From the NCBI RefSeq assembly GCF_000721105.1, contig NZ_JOEV01000002.1, positions 62,001-126,000 of the forward strand: a stretch of 64,000 nt of DNA. Reading direction: 5' to 3'. Shown one piece after another: positions 1-8,022 of the stretch. The DNA comes from Streptomyces cellulosae (GTDB lineage Bacteria; Actinomycetota; Actinomycetes; Streptomycetales; Streptomycetaceae). The position numbers and the translations under genes are program-made. Positions within the stretch are counted from its first letter, which is position 1. Every line of letters begins with the position of its first letter. Below the pieces are notes generated by a model. It was not told the origin of the DNA and made no database searches. It saw only the letters and a program-made list of their open reading frames with translations.

Positions 1-126
1 CACGACCCGCGCAATGCGCAAATGCGGGGCGTCGAGACCGTCACCAACAATCAGGACGCCGTCCAGTACTGGCGCGTCATGATGGCCGCCTACGGAGTCC
101 AAGGCCACGCCCGCTACGTTCCATGA
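1..126 (+). CDS. C-terminal fragment of an unknown protein
   Basis: An open frame enters from the left edge and ends at TGA 124-126, giving the last 41 residues of a protein whose body lies outside the window. The tail is hydrophilic then aromatic (ends GHARYVP) and has no motif I recognise. It runs toward the next small gene with a 43-bp gap, so the two may be co-transcribed. The frame is open throughout, but function cannot be judged from this piece. Confidence 0.45.
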   Translation, partial: HDPRNAQMRGVETVTNNQDAVQYWRVMMAAYGVQGHARYVP

Positions 127-169
127 CCACTGTTCACACCGCCCGCAGCCCAGGAAGCAGCCTGCCACG

Positions 170-616
170 ATGGAACCGGAAGAGATCGCAGCACTTCGCA
201 CCATGTACGTCTTCACCCCGCCGGAAGGCGAGAGCTGGGGCCTGACGTACGAGGGCCTGGCCGCCCGGCTGCGCGCGCGCAACCCCGAGGAGTTCGTCCG
301 CATCGACGACGGCACGGACGGTCCGGTCACCGGTTCCTCAATGCACTTCGGCATCACGGTGGACGACGAACAGCTGGAGGGCATGGCCCTGCTGTCGCCC
401 GAGGGTGTGTCCGTCATGGACTGCACCGTCGGCTTGGCGGCCGGCTTCGTCACCTGGCTCAGGTCCGACGTGGTGCCGGAGGGTATGGCCGTCACCTTCA
501 ACACGGAGTGGGGGCTGGAAGCCGATCTTCCCGACGCGCCCGTCCCGGACGCCGATCCCCTGCACATCGCCGCCGTCTTCGCCGAACATCTCGTGGAGAC
601 GGGTGACCTGGACTGA
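170..616 (+). CDS. Hypothetical acidic protein (148 aa)
   Basis: ATG at 170 follows an AGGAAG-like ribosome site about 12 bases upstream. The 148-residue product is acidic, has no signal peptide or membrane helix, and carries aromatic-rich segments around residues 13-40 and 88-117. The composition suits a soluble globular protein. I do not recognise the family. It converges with the VirB4-like gene on the other strand. Codon use is normal for the window, so it is probably a real gene of unknown role. Confidence 0.6.
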   Translation: MEPEEIAALRTMYVFTPPEGESWGLTYEGLAARLRARNPEEFVRIDDGTDGPVTGSSMHFGITVDDEQLEGMALLSPEGVSVMDCTVGLAAGFVTWLRSDVVPEGMAVTFNTEWGLEADLPDAPVPDADPLHIAAVFAEHLVETGDLD

Positions 617-635
617 CCGTGTAGAGACGCCTCTT

Positions 636-649
636 GCGGACTGGTCCGC
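636..649. terminator. Short hairpin between convergent genes
   Basis: GCGGAC-TG-GTCCGC forms a 6-bp stem with a 2-base loop in the 46-bp gap between two converging genes. The position fits a bidirectional terminator, but the stem is short and there is no T-tract. Confidence 0.25.
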
Positions 650-662
650 ATTCCGGAACCTT

Positions 663-2168
663 TCAATGCATGCGGGTGTCGGTGTCGAAGAGCGCGAGTT
701 CGTGGGGGTGTAGGAGGTGCTGCACGATGAAGCTGCGCCCGGCCACTTTCCACAAGCCTCGGCCCCGGTTGAGGTGCGAGATCGCGGCGGTCTCCACCGA
801 CGTCAGGCCCAGCAGGGCTGCCGCGGCATGGAGTTGGTCGGTCTCCTGCCGGTAGATGATGCGGGTGGAGCAGTCTGCGAGCAGTCCTTCGGCCAAGGCG
901 CGGCCGCGGGATCCGGCGTCGCCGGCGGTGAGCAGGTCGGACAGCCGGTGGATCACCATCAGGTTCGCAATGCCGAGTCCGCGGCTCAGCTTCCACTGGG
1001 ACTGCATGCGCTGTAGGAGGCCGGGGTGGCGCATCAGGCGCCAGGCTTCGTCGTAGACGATCCAGCGCTGGCCGCCGTTCGGGTCGGACAGCGCGGATTC
1101 CATCCACGCGGACGCGCAGGTCATCGCCAAGACCAAGGCGGTGTCGTCGCCGGATCCGCCCAGGCGGGACAGGTCGATGGTGAGCATCGGCGAGTTGGGA
1201 TCGAAGGCCACCGTGCTCGGTGCGTCGAACATCCCGGCGAGGTCGCCGTGGACCAGCCTGCGCATGGCGTGGGCCAGGTCGCGGGAGGCGTCGCCGAGGC
1301 GGCCGGACATGATGCCGCCGGCCACATCGAGTTCGTCGGGGTTGTTGAGGGTGGCGGCGATGTCGCCGAGCAGCGGGGTGCGACCGGTGGCGGCGGCGCG
1401 GGTGACGACGGCATCCAGCGCGACGTCGAGGCCGGTGTGCTCCATCGGCAGCAGGTCCCGCCCGAGCACGGTGCGGGCCAGCGAGCCGAGCAGCAGCAGG
1501 CGGCGCTTGCGGATCTCGCCCGCCCAGTGGGCCTCGGAGACGCTGTTGGGCCGCGGCGCCGCGTCCAGAGGGTTCAGCTTTCCGGGCAGGCCCGGCCCGA
1601 GCGCGATGGAGGTACCGCCCAGTGCCTGCGCCACGGGCGTCCATTCCCCCTTCGGATCACACGGGACGTAGACCCGGTACCCGAAGGCGATCGACCTCAA
1701 CGCGAAGGACTTGGCCAGCGCCGACTTGCCCTGTCCGATCACCCCGGCAAGGAGCACGTTGGGATTGGTGAAACCCTCGACCTTGCCGTACAGCGCGAAC
1801 GGATCGAAGCAGAAGCTGGCTTCGGCGTGGACGTCGCGGCCGATGTAGATGCCCTCGGCACCGAGACCGCCTTCGGCGAGAAACGGGTACGCCCCGCTCG
1901 CGGTAGCGGTGGTCATGCGATGGGCGGGCAGCTTGAGCCTGTTGTTGCGGGAGGACGCGGGGCCGGGTCGCCCAGCGGGTGGGAAGAGGGGCGCCGGCAT
2001 CTCCTGTTCTGCTACGCCAGCGCCGCTGGTGTGGGCGGCTGCTTCGACGCGGGCCTTCGCGGCGGCCTCGGCGAGCTGCCGGCGGGCGGCCTTGCGGGAC
2101 GCGCGATCGGTGCCGTGCGGGGTGAACAGGGGGCTGGCGCTGGCGCGGCGCGCAGGCCGGTGGCTCAT
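663..2168 (-). CDS. VirB4-type conjugation ATPase (C-terminal half architecture)
   Basis: 501-residue ATPase. Walker A is GVIGQGKS at about residues 142-149 and Walker B is WIVYDEAW at about 369-376. It is followed by the VirB4/TraC-like segment in which residues 395-410 resemble the sensor region (LMVIHR) and the C-terminal Q-rich arginine region ends near 490. The first about 80 residues are low-complexity and basic. VirB4 proteins are usually about 800 residues with an N-terminal partner domain. Here that domain appears to be supplied by the separate SCO6880-type gene upstream in the same operon. Expected role: energising assembly of the mating channel at the inner face of the membrane. 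It is the last gene of the minus-strand operon. The ribosome site is weak (GAAAGCC). Confidence 0.85.
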   Translation of the reverse strand: MSHRPARRASASPLFTPHGTDRASRKAARRQLAEAAAKARVEAAAHTSGAGVAEQEMPAPLFPPAGRPGPASSRNNRLKLPAHRMTTATASGAYPFLAEGGLGAEGIYIGRDVHAEASFCFDPFALYGKVEGFTNPNVLLAGVIGQGKSALAKSFALRSIAFGYRVYVPCDPKGEWTPVAQALGGTSIALGPGLPGKLNPLDAAPRPNSVSEAHWAGEIRKRRLLLLGSLARTVLGRDLLPMEHTGLDVALDAVVTRAAATGRTPLLGDIAATLNNPDELDVAGGIMSGRLGDASRDLAHAMRRLVHGDLAGMFDAPSTVAFDPNSPMLTIDLSRLGGSGDDTALVLAMTCASAWMESALSDPNGGQRWIVYDEAWRLMRHPGLLQRMQSQWKLSRGLGIANLMVIHRLSDLLTAGDAGSRGRALAEGLLADCSTRIIYRQETDQLHAAAALLGLTSVETAAISHLNRGRGLWKVAGRSFIVQHLLHPHELALFDTDTRMH

Positions 2169-2213
2169 GACGGGGCGGCTTTCACGTGACGGCGGTCTGG
2201 ATGCGGCGCGGGG

Positions 2214-2753
2214 TCAGACGACGGGCGAGGCGGTGAACAGAATCGGGCTGCGATAGCTCTTGCCGTCGCCCGACCAGTCCAGCTGGATGTAGCCGTCGCC
2301 GAGGTAACGGCCGGAGTCCGCCTTGGACTTGAGGGTTCCGGTCGAGTAGGAGCCGTTGCCGTTGCCGCTGCTGTGTTCGAGCGCGTGCTCAAGGCCGGTG
2401 TAGGCGCCGGACTTCACGACCGGGTCCGTGCCGCTGACGCTGCGCTTGGTCTGGAGCTGGAACTTGGCCTTGTTGAAGGTCAGGGTGCTGCGGTTCTTGG
2501 CCGTGTACGGGCCGTCCCAGCACACGGTGGCGGTGGTGTAGATGTAGCCGCCGGACCGCATGGCGCAGAGCGTCACGTCGAAGTCCCAGTTGTCGGAGTC
2601 GGGTCCGCTGTAGCTCGGGTCGTCGACCGAGTGGCTGCTGGTCTTGCAGTGGTAGCTGGCGGCGGATGCCGGGGTGGTGGTGGCCAGGGCGGCGGTGCCG
2701 GCGAGCGCGGCGATGACGACGGCGGCGGAGGTGGAGCGCTTCAGGGCGCGCAT
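2214..2753 (-). CDS. Secreted protein of unknown function in the transfer operon
   Basis: The start ATG at 2753 is preceded by GAAAGG. The 179-residue product has a classical Sec signal: basic MRALKR, a hydrophobic core, and a cleavage site after ASAA near residue 32. The mature part is rich in Ser, Thr, Tyr and Gly, with two Cys (about residues 36 and 64), and looks like a beta-rich extracellular domain. It lies between the VirB4-like gene and a small helical protein, so a role at the cell surface during mating is plausible but unproven. Confidence 0.7.
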   Translation of the reverse strand: MRALKRSTSAAVVIAALAGTAALATTTPASAASYHCKTSSHSVDDPSYSGPDSDNWDFDVTLCAMRSGGYIYTTATVCWDGPYTAKNRSTLTFNKAKFQLQTKRSVSGTDPVVKSGAYTGLEHALEHSSGNGNGSYSTGTLKSKADSGRYLGDGYIQLDWSGDGKSYRSPILFTASPVV

Positions 2754-2776
2754 TGAGGGCCTTTCGGTGGTGGGGG

Positions 2777-3247
2777 TTACTGGCTGCAGGTGGTGGTGTG
2801 GCCGTGCAGCGGGGTGTTGAGGTCGCTCTGGGTGGTCTTGCGGCGGACGACGTGACCTGCGGCGAGGTGGCGCTGGCAGATGGTCAGGACGGGTGGACTC
2901 TCGGGCAGCCGCTCGGGGTGGCAGCCCGTGTCCGTCGGGGTCTCGTCCGTGACAGGCAGGCGGTGGAAGGCGTCGTGCACGGCGGCGGCGGCCTGGAACA
3001 GCCGGGTGTGCGCGGTGGCGAGATGGCGGCCGACGGCGGGATGCGGCGGCCGAGTGGATTCGGCGAGCTGGTCGAGGAACTGGTGCAGTGCGGTCAGATG
3101 GGTGTGCAGCACGTCGAGGTGCACGCGATCCACGGGTGAAGCGGTGTGCTGGGTGCGGGGGGTAAGGGTGCGGGCGTGGTGGCGGATACCGGCGCTGGCG
3201 GCCCGCAGGTACGGGTACGCGTCGCCGGCGGGGATGGCAGAGGTCAA
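2777..3247 (-). CDS. Hypothetical helical protein in the transfer operon (TTG start)
   Basis: I place the start at TTG 3247 because GGAAGGA sits about 10 bases upstream. The longer reading would run into the preceding gene. The 156-residue product is His-rich and predicted helical (AVGRHLATAHTRLFQ region near residues 70-85), with no signal peptide or catalytic motif. It sits between the SCO6880-type gene and the secreted protein gene with short gaps, so it is probably an accessory of the same operon. Family not recognised. Confidence 0.55.
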   Translation of the reverse strand: MTSAIPAGDAYPYLRAASAGIRHHARTLTPRTQHTASPVDRVHLDVLHTHLTALHQFLDQLAESTRPPHPAVGRHLATAHTRLFQAAAAVHDAFHRLPVTDETPTDTGCHPERLPESPPVLTICQRHLAAGHVVRRKTTQSDLNTPLHGHTTTCSQ

Positions 3248-3303
3248 AGGGGAGAGTTCCTTCCTGCCATGGGTGCAGGACGTCGGCTGGTGCCGGAGTG
3301 GGG

Positions 3304-4776
3304 CTACAGGGCCGTGCGGGCGAGGGGGAGGGCACCGAGGGCGAAGGCGTCGGGCTGCTGGAAGAGCAGGCGCCGCAGGTCGACCTGGGCGGTGACGGCG
3401 GCGGTCTCGATCTGCGCGCACGCGGCGTCGAGCAGGGTGTCGGTCTCGGCGGACACGGTGAGCAGCCCGGTCAGCGCCACGTCGGCGTGCCCGGCGATCA
3501 ACTGGCGCTCGCGGGCCTTGACGTCCGCGTATTCGACGGAGTCGGCTTCGGAGTCGACCTGTCCGCGACGCGAGCGCTCGTTGGCGTCGGCGATGATCGC
3601 CGCCTTCTTGCGCTGCACGTCGCGCATCGCGGACTCGAGCCCCTGCGGTACGTAGAGAAGGGAAAGGGTGCGCCGGACGCCGGCGGTGAACATTAGGCCG
3701 TGCAGGAAGCCCGCGCTCGTTTCGGTGCGGGGCCAGTCCTCGACCCAGTAGGTGGCGTGCCGGGCGGAGTCGGTGGCGAGCCGGTCGTACTCCTCGACCT
3801 GGACCACGGGTCCGGCGGCTGCTGGGTCGGCTTCCGCCCGGCCGGAGTTAGACCACTGCTGCAGCGCGGACAACGCCCCCGGGTCGTAGGCGGTGCGGAT
3901 GACGGCGGCGATCTCGCGGGCACTGAGCCAGCCGGTCACCATCAGTCCGGCGCTGCGCGCGGCCTGGGCGATGGAGGACGTGGTCTGTTCCATCACGGTG
4001 AAGGCGCCGGGCAGTCCGCCGCCGGCCTGACTGATGAGGCGCTTGGCGGCCTTGAGGTCGAGGGAGATCGCCAGGTACGCCTCGTGCGGGGCGGCGGCCG
4101 GGCCGGCGGAGGCGACAAGGTCGGCGTACACCTGTCCGGCGACCGGCGTTTCGGGTCGCCCCTGCTGGGCCCAGTGGCGGGCGAGGGTGTCGCCGGAGTC
4201 GGGCACGGTGCGCTCCAGGACCTGCACAGTGGCGACGTGCCCGGTGCGGGCGATGCCCGCCAGGGCCCGCCCCCAGCTGCTGACGTTGTGGTTCTGACTA
4301 GCCGGGTCGAGGAGCGCGAAGGCCCTGCTGGAGACGCGGGCGACGGCGGTCAGGGTCTGACCGTGCGGGTCGTGCACGGCGGCGGCCTGGTTGGCGGAAT
4401 CGCCGGGCGTGACCACGCGCAGTGAGGCGGCGGTGCCGGGGAGATGGAGGATGCCGTCCTGGCGGGGACGGGTGACGGGCCGGGCGAGCCACAGGGTCTG
4501 GCCAGTGCGCCGCCGCCGGGCGAAGCGCAGGACGATCGGCGCCCAGTCGATCAGCGAGCGGCCGTGCCTGCGGACGGCAACCAGGGCGGTGACCGCGGCC
4601 CACAGCGGCGCCAGGGCGATGGCGCCGAGCAGCCCGGTGGATACCACCGTGACCAGCAGCAGAGCCAACGCGCAGGACACGAGGACGAGTTGGGGCAGGG
4701 AGAGGCCGAGCAGGATGCCGCGCCTGGACCGGTGGGGGAATTTGACGGTGAGTGGTGTGACGGTGAGATCTGACAA
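3304..4776 (-). CDS. SCO6880-family transfer protein (PrgI-like membrane plus VirB4 N-domain-like)
   Basis: 490 residues. The N-terminus is cytoplasmic and basic, followed by two closely spaced membrane helices at about residues 22-42 and 47-67, as in PrgI-type proteins. A long soluble domain follows, without Walker motifs. Its TVMEQTTSSIAQAARSAGL region and arginine-rich C-terminal helices resemble the N-terminal half of VirB4-type ATPases. Actinobacterial elements often carry this family next to a short VirB4 ATPase. The inferred role is a membrane anchor and partner for the 663-2168 ATPase. It is followed after 56 bp by the small helical gene and preceded by the SCO6881-type gene. Confidence 0.8.
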   Translation of the reverse strand: MSDLTVTPLTVKFPHRSRRGILLGLSLPQLVLVSCALALLLVTVVSTGLLGAIALAPLWAAVTALVAVRRHGRSLIDWAPIVLRFARRRRTGQTLWLARPVTRPRQDGILHLPGTAASLRVVTPGDSANQAAAVHDPHGQTLTAVARVSSRAFALLDPASQNHNVSSWGRALAGIARTGHVATVQVLERTVPDSGDTLARHWAQQGRPETPVAGQVYADLVASAGPAAAPHEAYLAISLDLKAAKRLISQAGGGLPGAFTVMEQTTSSIAQAARSAGLMVTGWLSAREIAAVIRTAYDPGALSALQQWSNSGRAEADPAAAGPVVQVEEYDRLATDSARHATYWVEDWPRTETSAGFLHGLMFTAGVRRTLSLLYVPQGLESAMRDVQRKKAAIIADANERSRRGQVDSEADSVEYADVKARERQLIAGHADVALTGLLTVSAETDTLLDAACAQIETAAVTAQVDLRRLLFQQPDAFALGALPLARTAL

Positions 4777-4863
4777 TGGCCGTTCCGATGGTGCGCGGGG
4801 CGGTGGCCGGGGCGGCGCGCGGCGAGGAATACGCAGCGCGTGCCGCCCCGGAGTCGGGCAAGC

Positions 4864-6228
4864 TCATAGGCCGGTGGGTGGGGGCGGCGGTGCCCCGGTT
4901 CCGCTGGAGGTGCCGGCCGAGTTCGGTGCTGGCGGGGCGCCCTGCGGCGGTGGCGTCGAGGCGCCGGCGCCGGGCTGCGACATGAAGCCGCCGCCGTTGG
5001 AGGGCGATCCGGAACCGCCACCCTGTCCGGGTGTACCGCCGACCTGACCACTGGTGTCGTCATGAGGGCTGGTCGGCGGGGGCTGGACGGCCTTCTCCAG
5101 ACCGCTCCTGATCCCCTCGCTCCCGGACGACGGGGCGTTTGAGCTGCCGCCTTCCTTGCCGGCGTCCGGCGTGGGGTTGGTGGCGATGTCGCCGGGGAAG
5201 CCGCCCGGAACGGAGTCCGGGCCCTGGGGAGCGGCGCCTGCTCCGGCCGCGGCACCGCCACTTCCGGCGGTGGCGACCGCGGCGGCGGCCTTGCGCCCGG
5301 CGCGTTCGGCGTGCTGACGGGCCATCTGCGCACCGGCTCCGCCGGAGCGGTGCAGGGTCTCGCCGTCGGAGCCCTCGGATGCGGCCCAGTGCACGAACTT
5401 GAACGTGGCATACGGGCACAGCAGGACCAGCGCCAGGATGACGATGCCGGCCATCACGTCGGCAAGGGCGGCGATGCCGTCCTTCGCCTCGGTCTTACCC
5501 ATCGCGGCGATCCCCAGGACGAAGATCACAGTCATCAGCAACTTGCTGACGACGAGGGTGGCGGTGGCTTCGATCCAGCCCTTGCGCCAGCGCCGGGCGA
5601 CCTCCCAGCCGCCGCCGGCTCCGGCGAAGACGGCGAGGGTGACCATGACGAGGATGCCGACCTTGCGGACCATCATCACGCACCAGTAGAGGAAGGCGCC
5701 GATCGCGGCGCCGACGCCGACGAAGACGGTGACGAGCCAGCCCAGGCCGGACAGGGAGGCGATCTGCCCCACCTTGACGATCCGCCGCACTGCCGTGGCG
5801 ATGTCGAGGTTGGCGGCCTTGAAGAGTCCGTCGCTCAATGCGTCGACGACTTCGATGGCGACGGTGGTGAAGGCGATCGCGGTGAACGCGAACAGCACGC
5901 CGGTGGCGGTGCCGGTGAATGCCTGGGTGAGCGCCTGGCCGTCGCGGCGGATCGCGGCGCGCACGAGCTGGGCGCAGAACGTGGCGACGAGGACGACCAG
6001 GCCGATCGGCAGGATCATCTCGTAGTTGTCGCGGAACCACCCGGCGTTGAGGTCGACCTTGGTGGTGGTGTTGACCGCCTCGGCTGCCAAGTCAGCTGCG
6101 GCTGCGGCGAGTTCGCCCGCGCTCTTGGCCATCCAGTTGCCGATGGCCGTGCCCGGGTCGGAGGCGAAATCCACGGCGTCACCGACGGCGCAGAGTTTGT
6201 CCGCGAGGGGGAGGTCGCAGAAGCCCAA
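4864..6228 (-). CDS. SCO6881-family polytopic membrane protein (VirB6/TrbL-like)
   Basis: 454 residues. After a soluble N-terminal segment (about 1-70) come five to six hydrophobic helices between about 72 and 285, including LPIGLVVLVATFC, LGWLVTVFVGVGAAIG, ILVMVTLAVFAGAG and VILALVLLCPYATF. A roughly 150-residue Gly/Pro/Ala/Ser-rich disordered tail ends in polyproline. A helix bundle with a long flexible tail is typical of VirB6/TrbL-like channel subunits in Gram-positive conjugation systems. It lies between the VirB8-like and SCO6880-type genes in the same operon. The tail could reach into the cytoplasm or wall; orientation cannot be told from sequence alone. Confidence 0.8.
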   Translation of the reverse strand: MGFCDLPLADKLCAVGDAVDFASDPGTAIGNWMAKSAGELAAAAADLAAEAVNTTTKVDLNAGWFRDNYEMILPIGLVVLVATFCAQLVRAAIRRDGQALTQAFTGTATGVLFAFTAIAFTTVAIEVVDALSDGLFKAANLDIATAVRRIVKVGQIASLSGLGWLVTVFVGVGAAIGAFLYWCVMMVRKVGILVMVTLAVFAGAGGGWEVARRWRKGWIEATATLVVSKLLMTVIFVLGIAAMGKTEAKDGIAALADVMAGIVILALVLLCPYATFKFVHWAASEGSDGETLHRSGGAGAQMARQHAERAGRKAAAAVATAGSGGAAAGAGAAPQGPDSVPGGFPGDIATNPTPDAGKEGGSSNAPSSGSEGIRSGLEKAVQPPPTSPHDDTSGQVGGTPGQGGGSGSPSNGGGFMSQPGAGASTPPPQGAPPAPNSAGTSSGTGAPPPPPTGL

Positions 6229-6267
6229 GGGGGAATCCCCTCCTTTCTCAGGTGGGCTGGGGGCAGG

Positions 6268-6954
6268 TCAGGGCACGACGCGGGGGGCGATGGAGACCAG
6301 CGAGCAGTTCGCGTTGGGGCGGCACTGCACGGCGAGGGTGATGGAGCGGTCCTCGGCGCCGGCTCCGCCCTTCTTCCAGGCGATCTGCTGCTTGCCGGTG
6401 ACGGTGACGGCGTAGATGTACGCCTCGGTGATCGCCGACGGATCGTCCGCCAGGGCCTGCTTGAACGCCGAGGGGTAGTGGGCCTCCGTGACGGTGGCGG
6501 TGGCGTACTGGTCCTGGTCGGCCATCCGCGACCACAGCACCGGATCCGGCACCTGTGTGGCGATCGAGGACCAGTCGGCGTACTTCGTCTCCGCCGTCAG
6601 CCACGCCCTCATTCCGGCGAGCTGCTGGTCACGGCTGGTGGTGCGGGTGTCGTACGACCACAGTGTTGCCGCGGCGGCCTTGGCGAAGGCGACCGGGTCC
6701 GCCAGCTGCGGGGGCTTGGCCACCGAACCGGCCCCGGCCGACGCCGTCGGGCCGGCGGACGCGGAGGTACTGCTGCTCGGCCCGGAGGACGGAGCGGCGG
6801 CCTGGCTGTCGCCGGCTGTGGTGCGGCCGGTGAGCAGGGCGACGACGACGGCGAGGGCCAGCAGGACGGCGAGGCCGGTCGCGAGGACTGTGATGCGCTG
6901 GCGGGTCGACCAGCCGAGGCCGTAGCCGGACAGGGAGGGGAATGGTTTCGGCAT
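6268..6954 (-). CDS. VirB8/TcpC-like bitopic transfer protein
   Basis: 228 residues. A short basic cytoplasmic N-terminus is followed by one membrane helix at about residues 22-44 (TVLATGLAVLLALAVVVALL), a Ser/Ala/Thr/Pro linker (about 48-80) and an extracytoplasmic domain with an alpha-plus-beta pattern (LADPVAFAKAAAATLWSYDT onward), as in NTF2-like VirB8/TcpC proteins. The start at 6954 overlaps the upstream stop as TGATG, so the two genes are translationally coupled. Role (family inference): periplasm- or wall-side scaffold of the mating apparatus. Confidence 0.7.
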   Translation of the reverse strand: MPKPFPSLSGYGLGWSTRQRITVLATGLAVLLALAVVVALLTGRTTAGDSQAAAPSSGPSSSTSASAGPTASAGAGSVAKPPQLADPVAFAKAAAATLWSYDTRTTSRDQQLAGMRAWLTAETKYADWSSIATQVPDPVLWSRMADQDQYATATVTEAHYPSAFKQALADDPSAITEAYIYAVTVTGKQQIAWKKGGAGAEDRSITLAVQCRPNANCSLVSIAPRVVP

Positions 6955-7262
6955 CAGTGGACCTGCGACCCCAGGGCGGAGAAGAACGCCACGACCCCGT
7001 TCGCGGCGCCGAGACCAAGGGCGGCGCCCGCCGCGACGACCGCGCCCTTCTTGCCGTTGGCCTCGGCCTGGTGGCCGCCGGTGTGGTGGCCCCACGCCCA
7101 CACGCCGAGGGAGACGGCGAGCGCGCCGACCACGGCGACGATCGCGAACAGGTTGATCGAGTTGACGACGTTCTTGAGCACGGCGAGGCCGGGCAGGCCA
7201 CCGCCCGAGGGCGTGATGCCGGGGTCGTAGGCCAGATACTGCACGGTTTCGAGCAGGTGCAA
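6954..7262 (-). CDS. Small two-TM membrane protein (DUF6112-like)
   Basis: 102 residues with two hydrophobic stretches, about 36-56 (INLFAIVAVVGALAVSLGVW) and 72-94 (AVVAAGAALGLGAANGVVAFF), joined by a short polar loop with GHHTGGHQ. The size and topology match the small DUF6112 proteins found beside SCO6880/SCO6881 genes and recall VirB2/TrbC pilin-like subunits. The pilin comparison is inference. Its stop overlaps the start of the VirB8-like gene. Confidence 0.7.
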   Translation of the reverse strand: MHLLETVQYLAYDPGITPSGGGLPGLAVLKNVVNSINLFAIVAVVGALAVSLGVWAWGHHTGGHQAEANGKKGAVVAAGAALGLGAANGVVAFFSALGSQVH

Positions 7263-7516
7263 TGAGGCTCCTTGGGCACGCCGAAGCCCGGCGCGCGGGA
7301 ATCACAGAAAGGGGGAGGGGGCGAGGCAACTGCCTCGAGAAGGAAGGCCGGCAACGGTGCGGGAGACGGCTGGCCCGGTCGGCGCCCGCGTTGAGGCGGC
7401 GTGGCGTGCACGAGGTCACGCAGGTTTCGTGCCGAGGCTGGACGAGGCCGCAGGTCGGGCCGGGGCTGCTGTCGATGGCGCTTCGGCTCAGGCTCCGAAC
7501 CGGCTGCCGGGGTGCA

Positions 7517-7882
7517 CTACTTCGGGATCGACGGCTTCGGTGCCGGGTTGGTCTTGTAGGGGTTCGCGCAGTTGTAGATCATGTAGCCGCGGATCTTCTC
7601 GCCGTCGGACTTCCGGGTGACGGTGCCGCGGGTGTACCAGGTCTTCTCGGCCTTCTTGTAGGCCCACTGGTCGTAGACGACCTTGTCGTGCCGGTAGCCG
7701 ATGCCCACGACGGTGGACGTCTTCGACGGGGCCTTGCGGATCTTGACCGCACTGCAGCTGATTGTGGTGGTGCCGGTGTCGTACGCCTGTGCCGTGCTGG
7801 CGGTGGCCAGGCCGCCGGCGGCGACGGCCAGGCCCAGAGAGGCTGCCGCGAGGGCGCGCTGGGTGCGGTGGCGGGTTATCAA
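7517..7882 (-). CDS. Secreted SH3-like protein
   Basis: The start is chosen at TTG 7882 because CGGAG lies 8 bases upstream and the product then begins with a clean signal peptide (basic TRHRTQR, Ala-rich core, cleavage after AQA). The mature about 90 residues have the bacterial SH3 pattern: SCSAVKIRKAPSKTSTVVG, then short beta strands with Tyr/Trp and a C-terminal Cys pair. It resembles the secreted SH3-like protein at 14618-14944. Likely role: wall or surface binding. It sits inside the transfer operon, between the hydrolase and the small membrane protein. Confidence 0.7.
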   Translation of the reverse strand: MITRHRTQRALAAASLGLAVAAGGLATASTAQAYDTGTTTISCSAVKIRKAPSKTSTVVGIGYRHDKVVYDQWAYKKAEKTWYTRGTVTRKSDGEKIRGYMIYNCANPYKTNPAPKPSIPK

Positions 7883-8022
7883 GTAGGTGCTCCGTGATGT
7901 CAGGGGAATGAGGGTGGGCAGGACGGCGGGTCCTGCGGGGCCCGTCCGAGGTGAGTGCGGAAGAGGCACAGGAGGTATCCCGGTCAGGGGGTGTGCCGGG
8001 GATGTCGCGCCCCGACCGGGGG

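Noticed and set aside
1026-2189. Long plus-strand frames across the VirB4-like gene and similar long frames opposite alkB, the DUF2637 gene and the alcohol dehydrogenase
   Set aside because: Gly/Arg/Pro-rich composition, no ribosome sites and exact opposition to genes with clear domains; shadows of high-GC codon use.
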